Origin: Apostichopus japonicus
Lineage: Eukaryota > Echinodermata > Holothuroidea > Aspidochirotida > Stichopodidae
Reading direction: 5' to 3'
Assembly (NCBI RefSeq): GCF_037975245.1
Contig: NC_092567.1
Coordinates: 12,850,876 to 12,914,875 of the forward strand
Length of the DNA: 64,000 bases
Below, in pieces: positions 8,166 through 18,385 of this stretch. Below the pieces are notes generated by a model. The model had not been told where the DNA came from, ran no database searches, and saw nothing but the letters and a program-made list of their open reading frames with translations. The first letter of the stretch is position 1; the number at the start of each line of letters is the position of its first letter. A program made the position numbers and the translations under genes.

Positions 8166-10516
8166 GTCTGGACAATCGAATGTGCGGCACCTATCAATCG
8201 AATGTTCGTTGCAGATCAGTCGAATGTGCGGTACCGATAAATCGAATGTGCTGTACCGATCAATCGAATGTTCTGTACCCATCAATCGACGGCGGAACAG
8301 ATGAATCGATTGTGTGGTACCGATAAATCGAATGAGTTAACCGATAATTCGAATGTGCGGTACCGATCAACCAAATGTTACGTACCGATTAAACGAATAA
8401 TCGGTAGCGCTCAATCGAATGTGCGGTACCGATAGATAGAATGTGCGGTACCGATCAATCGAATGTTACGTATCGATCAATCGAATGTGCGGTACCTATG
8501 AATCGAATGTGCGGTACATCTCAATGGAATGTGCGATACCGAACAATCGAATGTGCGGTAGAGATCAATCGAATGTGCGGTACCGATCAATGTGCGGTAC
8601 CAATAAATAGAATGTTCGGTACCGATCAATAGAATGTGCCGTACCGATAAATCGAATGTGCGTTAATTATCAATCGAATGTGAGACAACGACCAATCGAA
8701 TGTGCGTTACAGATAAATCAAATGTGCGGTACCGACAAATAGAATGTGCTGTACCGATATATCAAATGTGCGATTCCGATCAATCTCATGTGTTGTTCAC
8801 TTCAATCGAATGTGCGGTACCTATCAAGCGAATGTGCGGTACCGGTAAATGGAATGTGCGGTACCGATCAATCAAATGTTCGTTACCTATAATTCGAATG
8901 TGCGGTACCGATCATTGGATTGTTTGATAACGATAAATCGAATATGCAGTACCGATCAATCGAATGTGCGGTACCGATTAATCGAATGTGCGGTAACGAT
9001 CAATAGAATGTGCGGTACAGATAAATGGAATGTGCGGTACCGATTAATAGAATGTGCTGTACCGATATATCAAATGTGCGATTCCGATCAATCTCATGTG
9101 CTGTTCACTTCAATCGAATGTGCGGTACCTATCAAGCGAATGTGCGGTACCGGTAAATGGAATGTGCGGTACAGATAAATGGAATGTGCGGTACCGATTA
9201 ATAGAATATGCTGTACCGATCAATCGAATGTACGGCACCGATCAATCAAATGTGCCGTACCGATCAATCGAATGTGCGGTACCGATCAATCGAATGTGCA
9301 GTACCGATCAATCGATTGTGCGGAACCGATCAATCGAATACCGATCAATCGAATGTGCGGTACCGATCAATATAATGTGCGGTACCGATCAATGGAATGT
9401 GCGGTACCGAAGAGTCGAATGTTAGGAGCCGATCAATCGAATGTGCGGTACCGATCAATCGAATGTGCGGAACCAATCAATCGAATGTGTAGTACCGATC
9501 AAACGATTGTATGGTACCGAACAAATGAATGTGCGGTACCGATAAATTAAATGAGCGGTACCGATCAACATAATGTGCAGTACCGATCAATCGAATGTGG
9601 GGTACCGAACAGTCGAATGTTCGGTACCGTTAAATTGAATATGCGGTACCGAACAATGAAATGTGCGGTACCGATCGATCGAATGTTCGGTACGATCATT
9701 CAAGTGTGCGATTCCGATCATTCTCATGTGCTCTTCACTTCAATCGAATATGCGGTACCTATCAATCGAATGTGCGGTACCGATATATAGAATGTGCTGT
9801 ACCGATCAATAGAATGTGCGGTACCGATCAATATAACGTGTAGTACCGACCAATCGAATATGCGGTACGGATCACGATAATTTGCGGTATCGATCAGTCG
9901 AATTTGCGGTACCGAAAAGTCGAATGTTCGGTACCGAACAAATGAATGTGCGGTACCGATCAATCGAATGTGCGGTACCGATAAATCGAATGTGCGGTAC
10001 CGATCAATAGAATATGCGGTACAGATCAATCGAATGTGCGGTACCGATCAACATAATGTGCGGTACCGATCAATCGAAGTTGCGGTACCGAATAGTCGAA
10101 ATTTCGTTACCGATAAATTGAATATGCGGTACCGAACAATGTAATGTGCGGTACCGATAAATCGAATGTTCGGAATAGAATGTGCGGTACCGATCAATCG
10201 AATGCTATTCGGTACCGATAAATCAAATGTACGGTACCGATTAATAGAATATGCGGTACCTATCAATCTAATGTGCAGTACCGATCAATCGAATGTGCGG
10301 TACCGATAAATCGACTGTGCGGTACCGATCAATCGAATATGCGGTACCCATTATTCGAATGTGCGGTACCTTTCAATCGAATGTTCGGTACCAATCATTC
10401 GAATGTGCGGTACCGATGAATTGAATGTGCGTCACAGATAAATCGAATGTGCGGTACCGATTAATCGAATGTGCGGAACCGATCAATGGAATGTGCGGTA
10501 CCGATCGATCGAATGT
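8166..10516 (+). repeat. 22-bp satellite, island A
   Basis: About 107 tandem units of 22 bp. The unit starts GGTACCGATC, has a variable AAT middle and ends CGAATGTGC. All units run in the same direction, and they are more diverged than those beyond 41 kb. Two neighbouring segments beginning near 8771 and 9079 (CGATTCCGATCAATCTCATG) are a near-identical 308-bp-offset duplication, that is 14 units. A third related segment starts near 9709. The island begins inside or at the edge of the dead LINE and ends at GAATGTTAGGGTAGGC. No spacers, no adjacent genes, and no plausible protein. Confidence 0.95.
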
Positions 10517-13183
10517 TAGGGTAGGCTATTTGCTAGTTAGGGTATAGGCTATTTGCTTTACTGTAGATATAAGAAAATCCTGCTTATTTGTGGTTAGCAT
10601 CAAGACATACAATCCTGTGTACATAGCTCAATGGTTTGGCAAATATGTCAGCAAGTGTGTTAGTAACTGTTCAGTATACATCATGCATTTTGTGAGTATT
10701 CTGGGGAAGATTTTCCAATTTCCAAACCAAAACATGTAACACTTACAGCGTTAAACAGGGTTAATTACTTGGAAACTGTTGGAAACACAAGTGTTGCAGA
10801 TTCGATAGAGGGCCCCCCTCCAGCCTAATTAGAAGCCAACAAATGTGCTTTTGTATTATATGAGACAAGAATCACTAGCAGAGGTAATTAGGATCAACAC
10901 CAATATGTTATTGCATTTTGGGTCAAGTCATACTGCATAAATTTATTAGTATACCTCATCATGGTTCAGACCTTTAAATATCAATCGGTTTTAACCAATA
11001 GTGTTGTATTCTGCCAGTTTTGAGTGAGCACAAGCTTAAGGAGATGCCTTGGTATATGACATAAAATTGAAAGTGGTATTATGTATATACAGTAGGAACT
11101 TGGCATTCACTAGTCAAGGGTAATGCAGCGCAGCTAATGATGAATGCGTCTTCAACAGTCAGCAACAGTCTTCTTTCTGCACAAGCAGTTTATGCAGGAC
11201 AGTTGCATAGTGCATTAAGCTGATCATTGCAGAAGCTGTTAATGGACAAAGAGAGGATTAAGGGAAGAAGGTAGGGAATAAACTAGAACAACTTACTTTG
11301 ACACATTCTCTTACACAGGCTCTTTAGTGGATAAGCAGTTTGCTAACAGTTTCATTTTATTTTGATTTTCTACTTTACAGTTTGGCAGAGCTAATTATGA
11401 CCCATATATCGCTTTTCTTACAGGGATATATACATTAACTTCACTGATGAATACTTCAAACTCAATATGCACCAGCAATGCCAAACTGTAGTAGTAAAAA
11501 GACAATTTGGGGGAATCCCCATAGCTAGTGACAATGTCAATTGTGACATCACTCAAAATGACCCCACAGCCATGGCCTCGCTAACCATTTAGTATATTTA
11601 CCAGCATAAAACCAGCACAGCAAATATGAAAATTTGATGGGGTATAATTTCAACCTGTTACAGTAGGCTAACTATCTCGTTGGGAATGGTTTTGTTTGAG
11701 TACATATAATGTGCAATATGAAATGGAATATCCAGAAAAATAATTATCTCAGCCCATCCCCCCCCCCCTGCTTGGTGAATAATTTCTACAAAATTGCTGT
11801 GAGTCATTTTCTCTCAATTGACCACATTGTTGGGGCAAAGGCCTCACTGCCTCCTTTCTTATTGCAATTGGGCCCAACTAATAAGGCTCTAGTGGTTCCA
11901 GAATTCATCACCCTTTTACAAATATTTAGAAAATAATTCAGGGTTGTCAGATACAAAATGGTAATATATTAAGTCTAAATCAATTATATTAAAAATTGTT
12001 TTGATTGCCCTTGGGAGGGAGGAGGCATTTGTATAACTCATGTCATGTACATAGGGCATTGGCGTTCTAATACAATGGACGTCTGTTGGGAGTAGTAGAA
12101 GTGGTTGACTTGAGAGAGACAAGGAGTCTATCTCTGGCCTGACTGTTTATCTTTAATCCACTTTTCTTTCTTTGTTTCCCTTTATTGATTTTCTTGGTTC
12201 TGATAACTTCTGGGCTTCCTGTACTCACTCCTTGAAGCATTCCTGGCTCCCAATGTGTGCTTTGTGGTAACACCTCTTAAGTTATACCTCACTGGAAGCA
12301 GCTTCTGGCTTCTCTCAACTTTAAAGGCAAAACAATTACTCCTCTTTGTTTGTGGTCATCGGCCACCCTATAATTCTAAGGGTGAAGTTAAGATGTGTAA
12401 GGCTTAAAAACCTAGCTACATCCAATGAATGCATCTCTCATCTGCCAACTCAAGCGGTAGCATTACCTTTACCACTCCTGAGAGAGAGTTGAAGACTGTT
12501 TCATATCTTCAGGTCTTCTTTTATTTTCTGATTATTCACATAAGCGTCTATTTTATACTTCTTGCAACTGCTTCCTACAATAGGTTAGAGATATTTGTGT
12601 GACTGAGGCTTATTTAATTGCCATGTACAGCCCCTTTAATACTAATTTTGCTATATGCATTTACCCCTGAATCCCTTATGAATGTGTTTCTATTACTTGT
12701 TTGACTATCTGAGTTGTGTCCTTTGCAAGTAACATTGCTGTATTATTGTTCAGTTTGCTATCGTAATGCTCACTAAATATAATCCCATAATATTTAGGTT
12801 TCACATGGCAATTGATTAAATTCTTCTGTATTTAGTGTGTGCTGGAAAACTGTACATATTTTGCTGCTATCTAGTTTGCAACATTGTATTGGGGCTCGTT
12901 AAATGTGACATATTAACATGGTGCACATTATTTTAATTTGTATTCAATATGGCATTAATTATTGTTAGTAGTGATCACCCAGGTCACTTTGTATACATTA
13001 TAATTGCTAACAAGTTCTGCCTTACCCCTGTTAGCTTAACATTTTGTGGGTTAGAGCTGCATACTTTGAGTCCTCGAGGATCACTGTGCATGGTACCTCG
13101 TGTTACCATGGTAACAGAACCACAATGGGCAAGATACTGTATATGGGTAGTATTGTTTATTTAGGCTTTGATTTAGAGACAAA
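10517..13183. other. Non-coding, no gene recognised
   Basis: AT-rich sequence with many stops on both strands. I see no convincing exon. One short stretch (11290-11368) matches the Penelope-like fragment at 17.6-17.7 kb. Confidence 0.5.
11290..11368 (+). repeat. Fragment related to the 17.6-kb Penelope-like repeat
   Basis: ACACATTCTCTTACACAGGC and the following TAGTGGATAAG...TGCTAACAGTTT...ATTTTATTTTGATT closely match 17644-17720. The hammerhead-like core found upstream of the 17.6-kb copy is missing here. Confidence 0.7.
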
Positions 13184-13187
13184 TTAA

Positions 13188-13656
13188 GGTGGCATACTCC
13201 TATTAGAGTCTATAACCACCCACTTGATTGTTCTCCTTCAGGAAAAGTGCCAAAGAGGAGCAGGAGAACATCTTTTATTGACCTGTTATCAATCATGATC
13301 TAGTTTTTTGTGGCTTGCATATTAAAGAGCATGAATGGAAGTACATGTGGTGAAAAAATTGGGTCAATTGAGGCAATTTTAGACCCGTTTAGGCCTCCCA
13401 GGAGCAGCGTAGGAAAATTGTTTACCAACTGAGTGAAGAGGTTTGTTTACAAGTGACGAAAACGTCCGGCTCTGATAGCAAAAAATCTACATGGTCATGA
13501 TACGGAAATTTGATGGTGCAATGAAAGGCCAACTTTTCAGCTATCCGGTGATGGGTAGCGTTTAGCTAGTGAAAACTTCTATCTAGACTTAAAGACCACA
13601 TTACTTTTGTGATTTGGTGTGTAAGTCAATGGGGCTTTTAATAGGCGTATGCTACC
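13188..13656. mobile_element. MITE with TTAA target duplication, piggyBac-like
   Basis: The left end GGTGGCATACTCCTATTA and the right end (inverse complement GGTAGCATACGCCTATTA) match at 16 of 18 positions. Both are flanked by TTAA (13184-13187 and 13657-13660). A TTAA duplication points to the piggyBac superfamily, although the ends are not the classic CCC type. 469 bp, no coding capacity. Confidence 0.65.
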
Positions 13657-13660
13657 TTAA

Positions 13661-14154
13661 TCGAAAATGCCAAATTTCTCATTTTAAATAGAAGTCCCAA
13701 TTTTGGACCAAAGTAGTTGCTATGGTGTGTAAAAATGGTTTTCAAGCAAACGTTTGAAAATTTCAAGCTTGGGCAATTTTTACGCATAAATTATTATTAC
13801 AGCATTAAAATACCACAAAGAGCATGTGCGTTTCTATGCATGAGACTAGAACAGCCTTCTGTGCACGTCTGACCAGTTTTCCCACCCCAATAAACTATTG
13901 GGTCATTAAGCCTTGACCTGCCAAAGCTTCCGTACTTTGATTCCTACCTTCAACCTGCTAAGTAGGTGCCAAATGCACAAAATTCAAAATCCTTCAGAAT
14001 CAGACCCAAATGCCTTCAGTATGTCTGAAGTGAACCACTAAGTTCAGTGAAATTTGACATCTGTGAGCACCTAAAGTACATGGTAATCATATTTTATGTT
14101 ATTTTTGCTAAAGTTGTAACTAAGGACAAAAGCTCAGTTTCAATGCATGAAATA
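13661..14154. other. Non-coding, no gene recognised
   Basis: No recognisable coding sequence or repeat. Open frames are short in all directions. Confidence 0.45.
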
Positions 14155-14499
14155 CAAGCGCGTATCCAGGGGGGGATTGGGGCGCGCCCCCCGGGTAAGG
14201 AATAGAGGAGAGAAAAACAGAAGGAAAAGGGAAAAGGGGGAGGGGAAAGGAGGAGAGGAAGGAAGGGAAAAGAAAAAAGAAGAAAGAGAGAAAAAAGAGA
14301 AAAGGAGGGAGTAGAAGATAAACGCCAAGACACCGAGAAGAGAAAGAGGAACAGTCATAATTACAGCGCTAATCCCTATTATATACACAGGGTAGCCAGT
14401 GACGAATCGAGCATTACGGAGGGGGTGTGCGCCTCACCCTTCCCCTTACACCGACCAACTCCATATTGACGTTTCCATTTTTCCTCTCTCACTAATGTA

Positions 14500-14501
<2 letters not shown>

Positions 14502-14529
<28 letters not shown>
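14502..14529. repeat. (TA)n microsatellite
   Basis: 14 uninterrupted TA dinucleotides, inside the first insertion in repeat copy 2. Confidence 0.95.
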
Positions 14530-14530
<1 letters not shown>

Positions 14531-14746
14531 TATATATGGTCTATCATAACGCTCGTGTGTGTGTGTATGGACGCTTTAAACAATTGTACATAATTGTGCT
14601 ATGGAACCAACTGTGGCTGGTCTTGGACTCGAGTCGTCGGGGAACATGACGCATTTCGAGTAGGGGGCGACCGCCTCCCCCTGAGCAAATTTTCTTTATG
14701 ACATCGGAGTAATTTCAAAATAGACAATGCTTAGATGCAACTTAGA

Positions 14747-14849
14747 AGGCCTGGGAAGTGTCATTTCCAGCGATCTGGGAGGCATTTTCGGCAAAAATTG
14801 TTTCTTATACGCTTCGCGCCAACTCATGGTGGCGCTTCGCTTAGATAGT
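14747..14849 (+). repeat. Shared 3' subterminal module, copy d
   Basis: CATTTCCAGCGATCTGGGAG at its start and GGTGGCGCTTCGCTTAGATA at its end. It lies about 44 bp before the presumed right end of the insertion that interrupts repeat copy 2. Confidence 0.8.
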
Positions 14850-14991
14850 TTGCCTACAGGCTTCGCCCCTCCCTTGGCAACTACTCGCTACACGAATTTG
14901 TAAAGCAAAGAGCAGATATCACATCATATCAGTGAGCATCGAAATGCATGTTCCAGGATGAACAGCCTCAAAACTGTCTATGTGTGTAGTC

Positions 14992-15437
14992 AAAGGCCCA
15001 ATTGGATTTTGGGGCTGTAATGACTTGCCCGAAAAATATAACCAAAATTTTTCGCGCGCTTTGCGCGCGTTTAACATATAAATGCCAATATCATATAAGC
15101 AAGCATCAGTCATTTCATCGCATGGCATCGTGTACCGTACGTTCCGTGAAAGTTGCACAGTATACCGCCGGATGCTAATGTAAACAACGAAATGTCTTAT
15201 GTACATGGAGAAAAGCATACAGGTCCTATTATGTCAAAACTCTCTTTTACAGTGGTAATGTCGGCCAAGCTTAGAACTTGATTTTAATTACCAAGGAGAT
15301 AATTTTTAAACTATTCATTGCTACTTATTTTTCTTTCAGTAGGTGCCCGAAAAATTCTTGGCATATATTGCCCGAATTTTCAGGGAAAAAAATTGGTTGC
15401 GGGGGGGGGGGGGGCTGCAGCCTCGTCTCCTACGCCT
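14992..15437 (+). mobile_element. Small transposon with CATAGGCGTAGGAG-type end
   Basis: Present in repeat copy 2 but absent at the matching point of copy 1. The right end is CTCCTACGCCTATG. The left end (CAAAGGCCCAATTGG) appears to have lost bases relative to the related copy at 39255, which starts CATAGGCGTAGGAG, the exact inverse complement of this right end. Shared interior: GACTTGCCCGAAA-ATATAACC, then AAAATTTTTCGCGCGC, then a long G tract. No clear duplication. Non-coding. Confidence 0.65.
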
Positions 15438-15928
15438 ATGTTTCGAAATATCTGATATCGAAAATATCTGCTATTTTTCATTTCCTTCAACGAAGGGGTT
15501 TTAATATTTCTACACCAATAAATTAACTGTGTCTGAATTTTCGAAAATTTCCTTACCAACATTCTTCATCATACTTTCCTCTACTCGTGCAATTTTGACC
15601 TGTCTGTTAGGGGTTCAAGGTTTTTCTATATTGGTTGTCCATAGATCGATTGAATTTTGTGCAACATTATGGGTATGTTTTGAAGTGATTTTGACTTTTC
15701 AAATTCTGAACAAATAATAGGCTTAAAACCTTGAAAAGTGGGGCTTTCGGATATTGTGGGCCGTGACGTAGAATCACCTACAAAAGCAATGATCCACAGG
15801 ACATGCAATGAGGTCCAACATGATGTGTGACTGGTGACAATCTTCAAAAAGTAATGGATGGAAAAAAAACTATTGGGAAATACTTGGTTTTCAGGCAAAA
15901 TTGTACATCTGGTTGGTCATTTTCAAGC

Positions 15929-16025
15929 CCGAGAAGTGCCATTTCCGGTGATCTGGGGGGTATCTAAACCAGAAATTTTCTTGTACGCTTCGCGCCAACC
16001 GATGGTGGCGCTCCGCTTAGATAGT
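15929..16025 (+). repeat. Shared 3' subterminal module, copy e
   Basis: Contains CCATTTCCGGTGATCTGGGG, CTTGTACGCTTCGCGCCAAC and GGTGGCGCTCCGCTTAGATA. It is 43 bp inside the right end of repeat copy 2. It is the best-preserved copy together with copy b. Confidence 0.82.
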
Positions 16026-16114
16026 ACTTTGCGCGCCCCCGGGTTAGAAAATCCTGGATACGCCCCTGAAATAGTACCCATAATGTTGTTAGCTAAGGCC
16101 TTGGCCTCAGGTTA

Positions 16115-16144
16115 ATAGCGCCATTATGATCATAATGGCGCTAT
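16115..16144. repeat. Perfect 30-bp palindrome
   Basis: ATAGCGCCATTATGA followed by its exact inverse complement with no spacer, centred on TGATCA. It sits 46 bp outside the right end of repeat copy 2. It could form a cruciform or a hairpin, or be a symmetric protein site. No function can be assigned. Confidence 0.9.
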
Positions 16145-16355
16145 GTTAGTATCCTAGACCAAGTCTACACCAGCTGTAGCACAATGTTGTATGAGGTCTG
16201 TATCCTAAGTGGAGTGGCTACTGAATGTTTTGAGTCTTATTTAGCAAATAATCCACAAAGGTATGGATTTTCTGCTCCTGCATATGTGCATCAAGGGTTT
16301 TTTAAGCCTATTCACTATCATTAATTTTCTTTTTTTTTTGTGTGTCAATTTTCAG

Positions 16356-16441
16356 AGAAAGTTGATGTGCTAAGTCCTCAGCATTCACAGCTTTATACTT
16401 TGAATGGGTGTGGTATCAATGGACTCAACTGGTTAGACAAG
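16356..16441 (+). CDS. Candidate internal coding exon, gene unknown
   Basis: Preceded by a long T-rich tract ending TTTTCAG and followed by the donor GTAACA. Exactly one frame is open: two bases complete an upstream codon, then 28 codons beginning KVDVLSPQHSQLYTLNG and ending NWLDK, with the exon ending on a codon boundary. I recognise no family. Supporting context is weak, and neighbouring exons are not established. Confidence 0.3.
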
Positions 16442-16973
16442 GTAACAACAAATCCCAAACAACTCTGACAGCAGAAAGAGATATCCTGATGCTTCCATGG
16501 GAGATCTACTGTAGTAACTATAGGAACCAGTGCTTGCCACCAATGGAGAGTACGGTAATTTGATGTTCTTTGCTGAGCAACAAATTTGAATGTTTTATCA
16601 TGAAATATGCCCCTATCCACCTCTCTTCCCTTATAACTGTCTTTAATACTTTGTAACAACCTAGGCACAACATTTAAATGGACTGGATATGCTATTGAGG
16701 TGAACAGTGTATCTAGATAGCATTTCAGAAATCTTTCCTTTAGACTACTGTACATACTGTTACAGTTACGCTGTGGTTTACAAATCCCGATGATCCAGCT
16801 TTTGGCAAAGAACACCTTCAATTCTCTTCTCTTAGTAACTTTACAGTTGCACTGGAGTGACATGCAATATCAGTTGAACATTTTCCAAACAGTTCAGGAA
16901 TACATTGGGTATGTCCTGTAGGTCAGTTTGAATCACGCTGAGCTAAACAAAAGTAGTTTTCATCACATTTCAG

Positions 16974-17029
16974 AGCCAGAGACGAAAAAGCCCTCCCCGC
17001 TGACCCTTCTCTGGATGATGTTTCTGCAG
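16974..17029 (+). CDS. Candidate small coding exon, gene unknown
   Basis: Follows TTTTCATCACATTTCAG and precedes the donor GTAGGG. The most protein-like frame reads ARDEKALPADPSLDDVSA; another frame is also open. Its phase does not join directly to the candidate exon at 16356-16441, so if both are real at least one exon lies between or they belong to different transcripts. Confidence 0.22.
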
Positions 17030-17549
17030 GTAGGGCAAGCCAGACCAAGTGGACTGTTATCAGGGATACCAATAAAACCTGCAAGTATCGAAAATGCACC
17101 CAAATTGGTCACGCTTATCAAAATTGGTGACTGGAAATGTTGTTGCAGACGTCGACCTGGTTACTGCTTACACAGTATTGCTCATATGTGTATTTACACA
17201 CTGCACCGTGCATACTGAAATCTCTGAAAATACATCTTTATGGACCTAAAATGATAATTGCATAGAATTCTGTTGTGGTTTATATTGTGACAACTATTAA
17301 AAGTATCATTTTGGTATTAATAAAACAAATCATCACTTCTGAGCGACCATACTATATGATTGGTACTATAAGTTCAAGTGGACTAAAAGTCACACATACT
17401 CATTATATTATTAAGTCTTAAGTGTACCTGGGTGAAAAGATAAAATGACAGTAGCGATAACTTCTGGAACTTCTGTTTTTCCATTTTCATTTGAAAAAGT
17501 ACTGCAAATCCCTTTTGTTTAACTGTAATTATAGCAATTAATTTGTTTA

Positions 17550-17860
17550 TTAAAATTAACAATAAGATGGTATTTTACAACTCAATGTTCCAATTGTCAT
17601 TTAAGCCTCTGAAGAAGATCCTGCTAGGATCGAAACGTCAGGCCAACTAACTTTTACACATTCTCTTACACAGGCTCTCTAGTGGATAAGTGCTAACAGT
17701 TTTATTTTATTTTGATTATGCATTTATTTATGACGTCTGCCATGCATGGTCATTGCACTCTCTCATTATGCCTAATTCAAATTATGGTGAACAGATATTT
17801 TTGAACAATTCGTTCATTAAAATTAACAATAAGATGGTATTTTACAACTCAATGTTCCAA
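17550..17860 (+). mobile_element. Penelope-like element fragment (pLTR-like unit)
   Basis: A 267-bp unit starts with a 44-bp sequence (17550-17593, ...ATAAGATGGTATTTTACAAC...) that recurs exactly at 17817-17860. This looks like the start of a second tandem unit. The unit contains a hammerhead-like motif, as reported for the terminal repeats of Penelope-like retroelements. No reverse transcriptase or GIY-YIG frame is visible, so the class is inferred from structure. After the second partial repeat the sequence changes to a LINE 3' coding region. Confidence 0.6.
17605..17643 (+). ncRNA. Hammerhead-ribozyme-like motif, minimal type I
   Basis: Stem I strand GCCT (17605-17608); core CTGAAGA (17609-17615); one extra A (17616); stem II GATCC/GGATC (17617-17621 with 17627-17631) around the loop TGCTA; GAAA (17632-17635); then CGTC, giving a two-base-pair stem III with no loop and a predicted cleavage after C17639; and the stem I partner AGGC (17640-17643). 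This matches the CUGANGA...GAAA...UH plan. The very short stem III is the form described for Penelope-like elements, thought to act as dimers. The inserted A after the first core box departs from the canonical form and may reduce or abolish activity. Confidence 0.6.
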
Positions 17861-17876
17861 AAAGGAATTAAGGCAG

Positions 17877-18385
17877 GTGAAGCATCCGTTTGACAATGAT
17901 AATCGTCCATTGTCAATACTGCGTTTCAGAGAGAAGTATAGATTAGATTATTGCCCATTTACTGTTTACCATGGAATTATTTTCTCTATCCCTAGAGCAT
18001 GGAAGGATGGACTGGTGAAGGTTAACAAGGACATTGTTTATGATTATCCCCAGTTTATTCCATCTGTCTCTAGACACATTTATAATAGCCTTATTACTCG
18101 TGTTAATACTCCTCCTGCGGCTGTAGCCAAATGGAATCTATTTCAATATCACAGCCACCCAATGGGAGAATACATTTCAAGCCGTTTCGCTCTGTCAGAG
18201 ATTCCAAGATGCAATATTTCCAATTTCGCTTCCTCCATCGCATTATTGGAACAAACCACTACCGTCATAAAATAGGGCAAATTGATAACCTGCGATGTCA
18301 CATTTATGGTCGCTATGACGAAACCCTGTTACATCTGTTTTGGGATTGCCCTTTTATATCGAACTTCATTTTAGATGTGGAGTAA
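17877..18385 (+). pseudogene. LINE ORF2 C-terminus with zinc-binding zf-RVT region
   Basis: Two overlapping frames carry the end of a non-LTR retrotransposon polyprotein. Frame one has PRAWKDGLV...IYNSLITRVNTPPAAVAKWN. After a frameshift near 18165, frame two reads FKPFRSVRDSKMQYFQFRFL, then HRIIGTNHY, then ETLLHLFWDCPFIS. The pattern FQFR-LHRI-GTN ... HLFWDCP is characteristic of the zinc-binding region at the end of CR1/L2-like reverse transcriptases. Truncated and frameshifted, so inactive. Confidence 0.8.

Larger units (their letters stand above)
14155..16068 (+). mobile_element. hAT-like dispersed repeat, copy 2
   Basis: The left end CAAGCGCGTATCCAGG and the right end (inverse complement CAGGGGCGTATCCAGG) match at 14 of 16 positions. 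A clean 8-bp duplication is not visible at these exact boundaries. It is collinear with copy 1 in the 0.9-7.35 kb nest but lacks the gypsy and the 1132 element there, so it shows both empty sites. It has two insertions of its own, roughly 14366-14893 and 14992-15437. The purine-rich run at 14205-14345 creates long low-complexity open frames on the minus strand that are not genes. Confidence 0.72.

Noticed and set aside
8166-10516. Resemblance to a CRISPR array
   Set aside because: The units abut directly with no unique spacers, the window is eukaryotic, and there are no cas genes.
14094-14388. Minus-strand frames rich in Ser, Phe and Leu
   Set aside because: They are translations of a purine-rich low-complexity tract inside a transposon. 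The same tract gives a Lys/Glu-rich frame on the plus strand at 911-1093.
14147-16076. An 8-bp target duplication for repeat copy 2
   Set aside because: ATGAAATA and AAATAGTA match only if the element boundaries are shifted by a few bases, so I did not claim it.
16393-16863. 156-codon minus-strand frame
   Set aside because: No recognisable domain or splice context. It overlaps a plus-strand exon candidate and could be chance.
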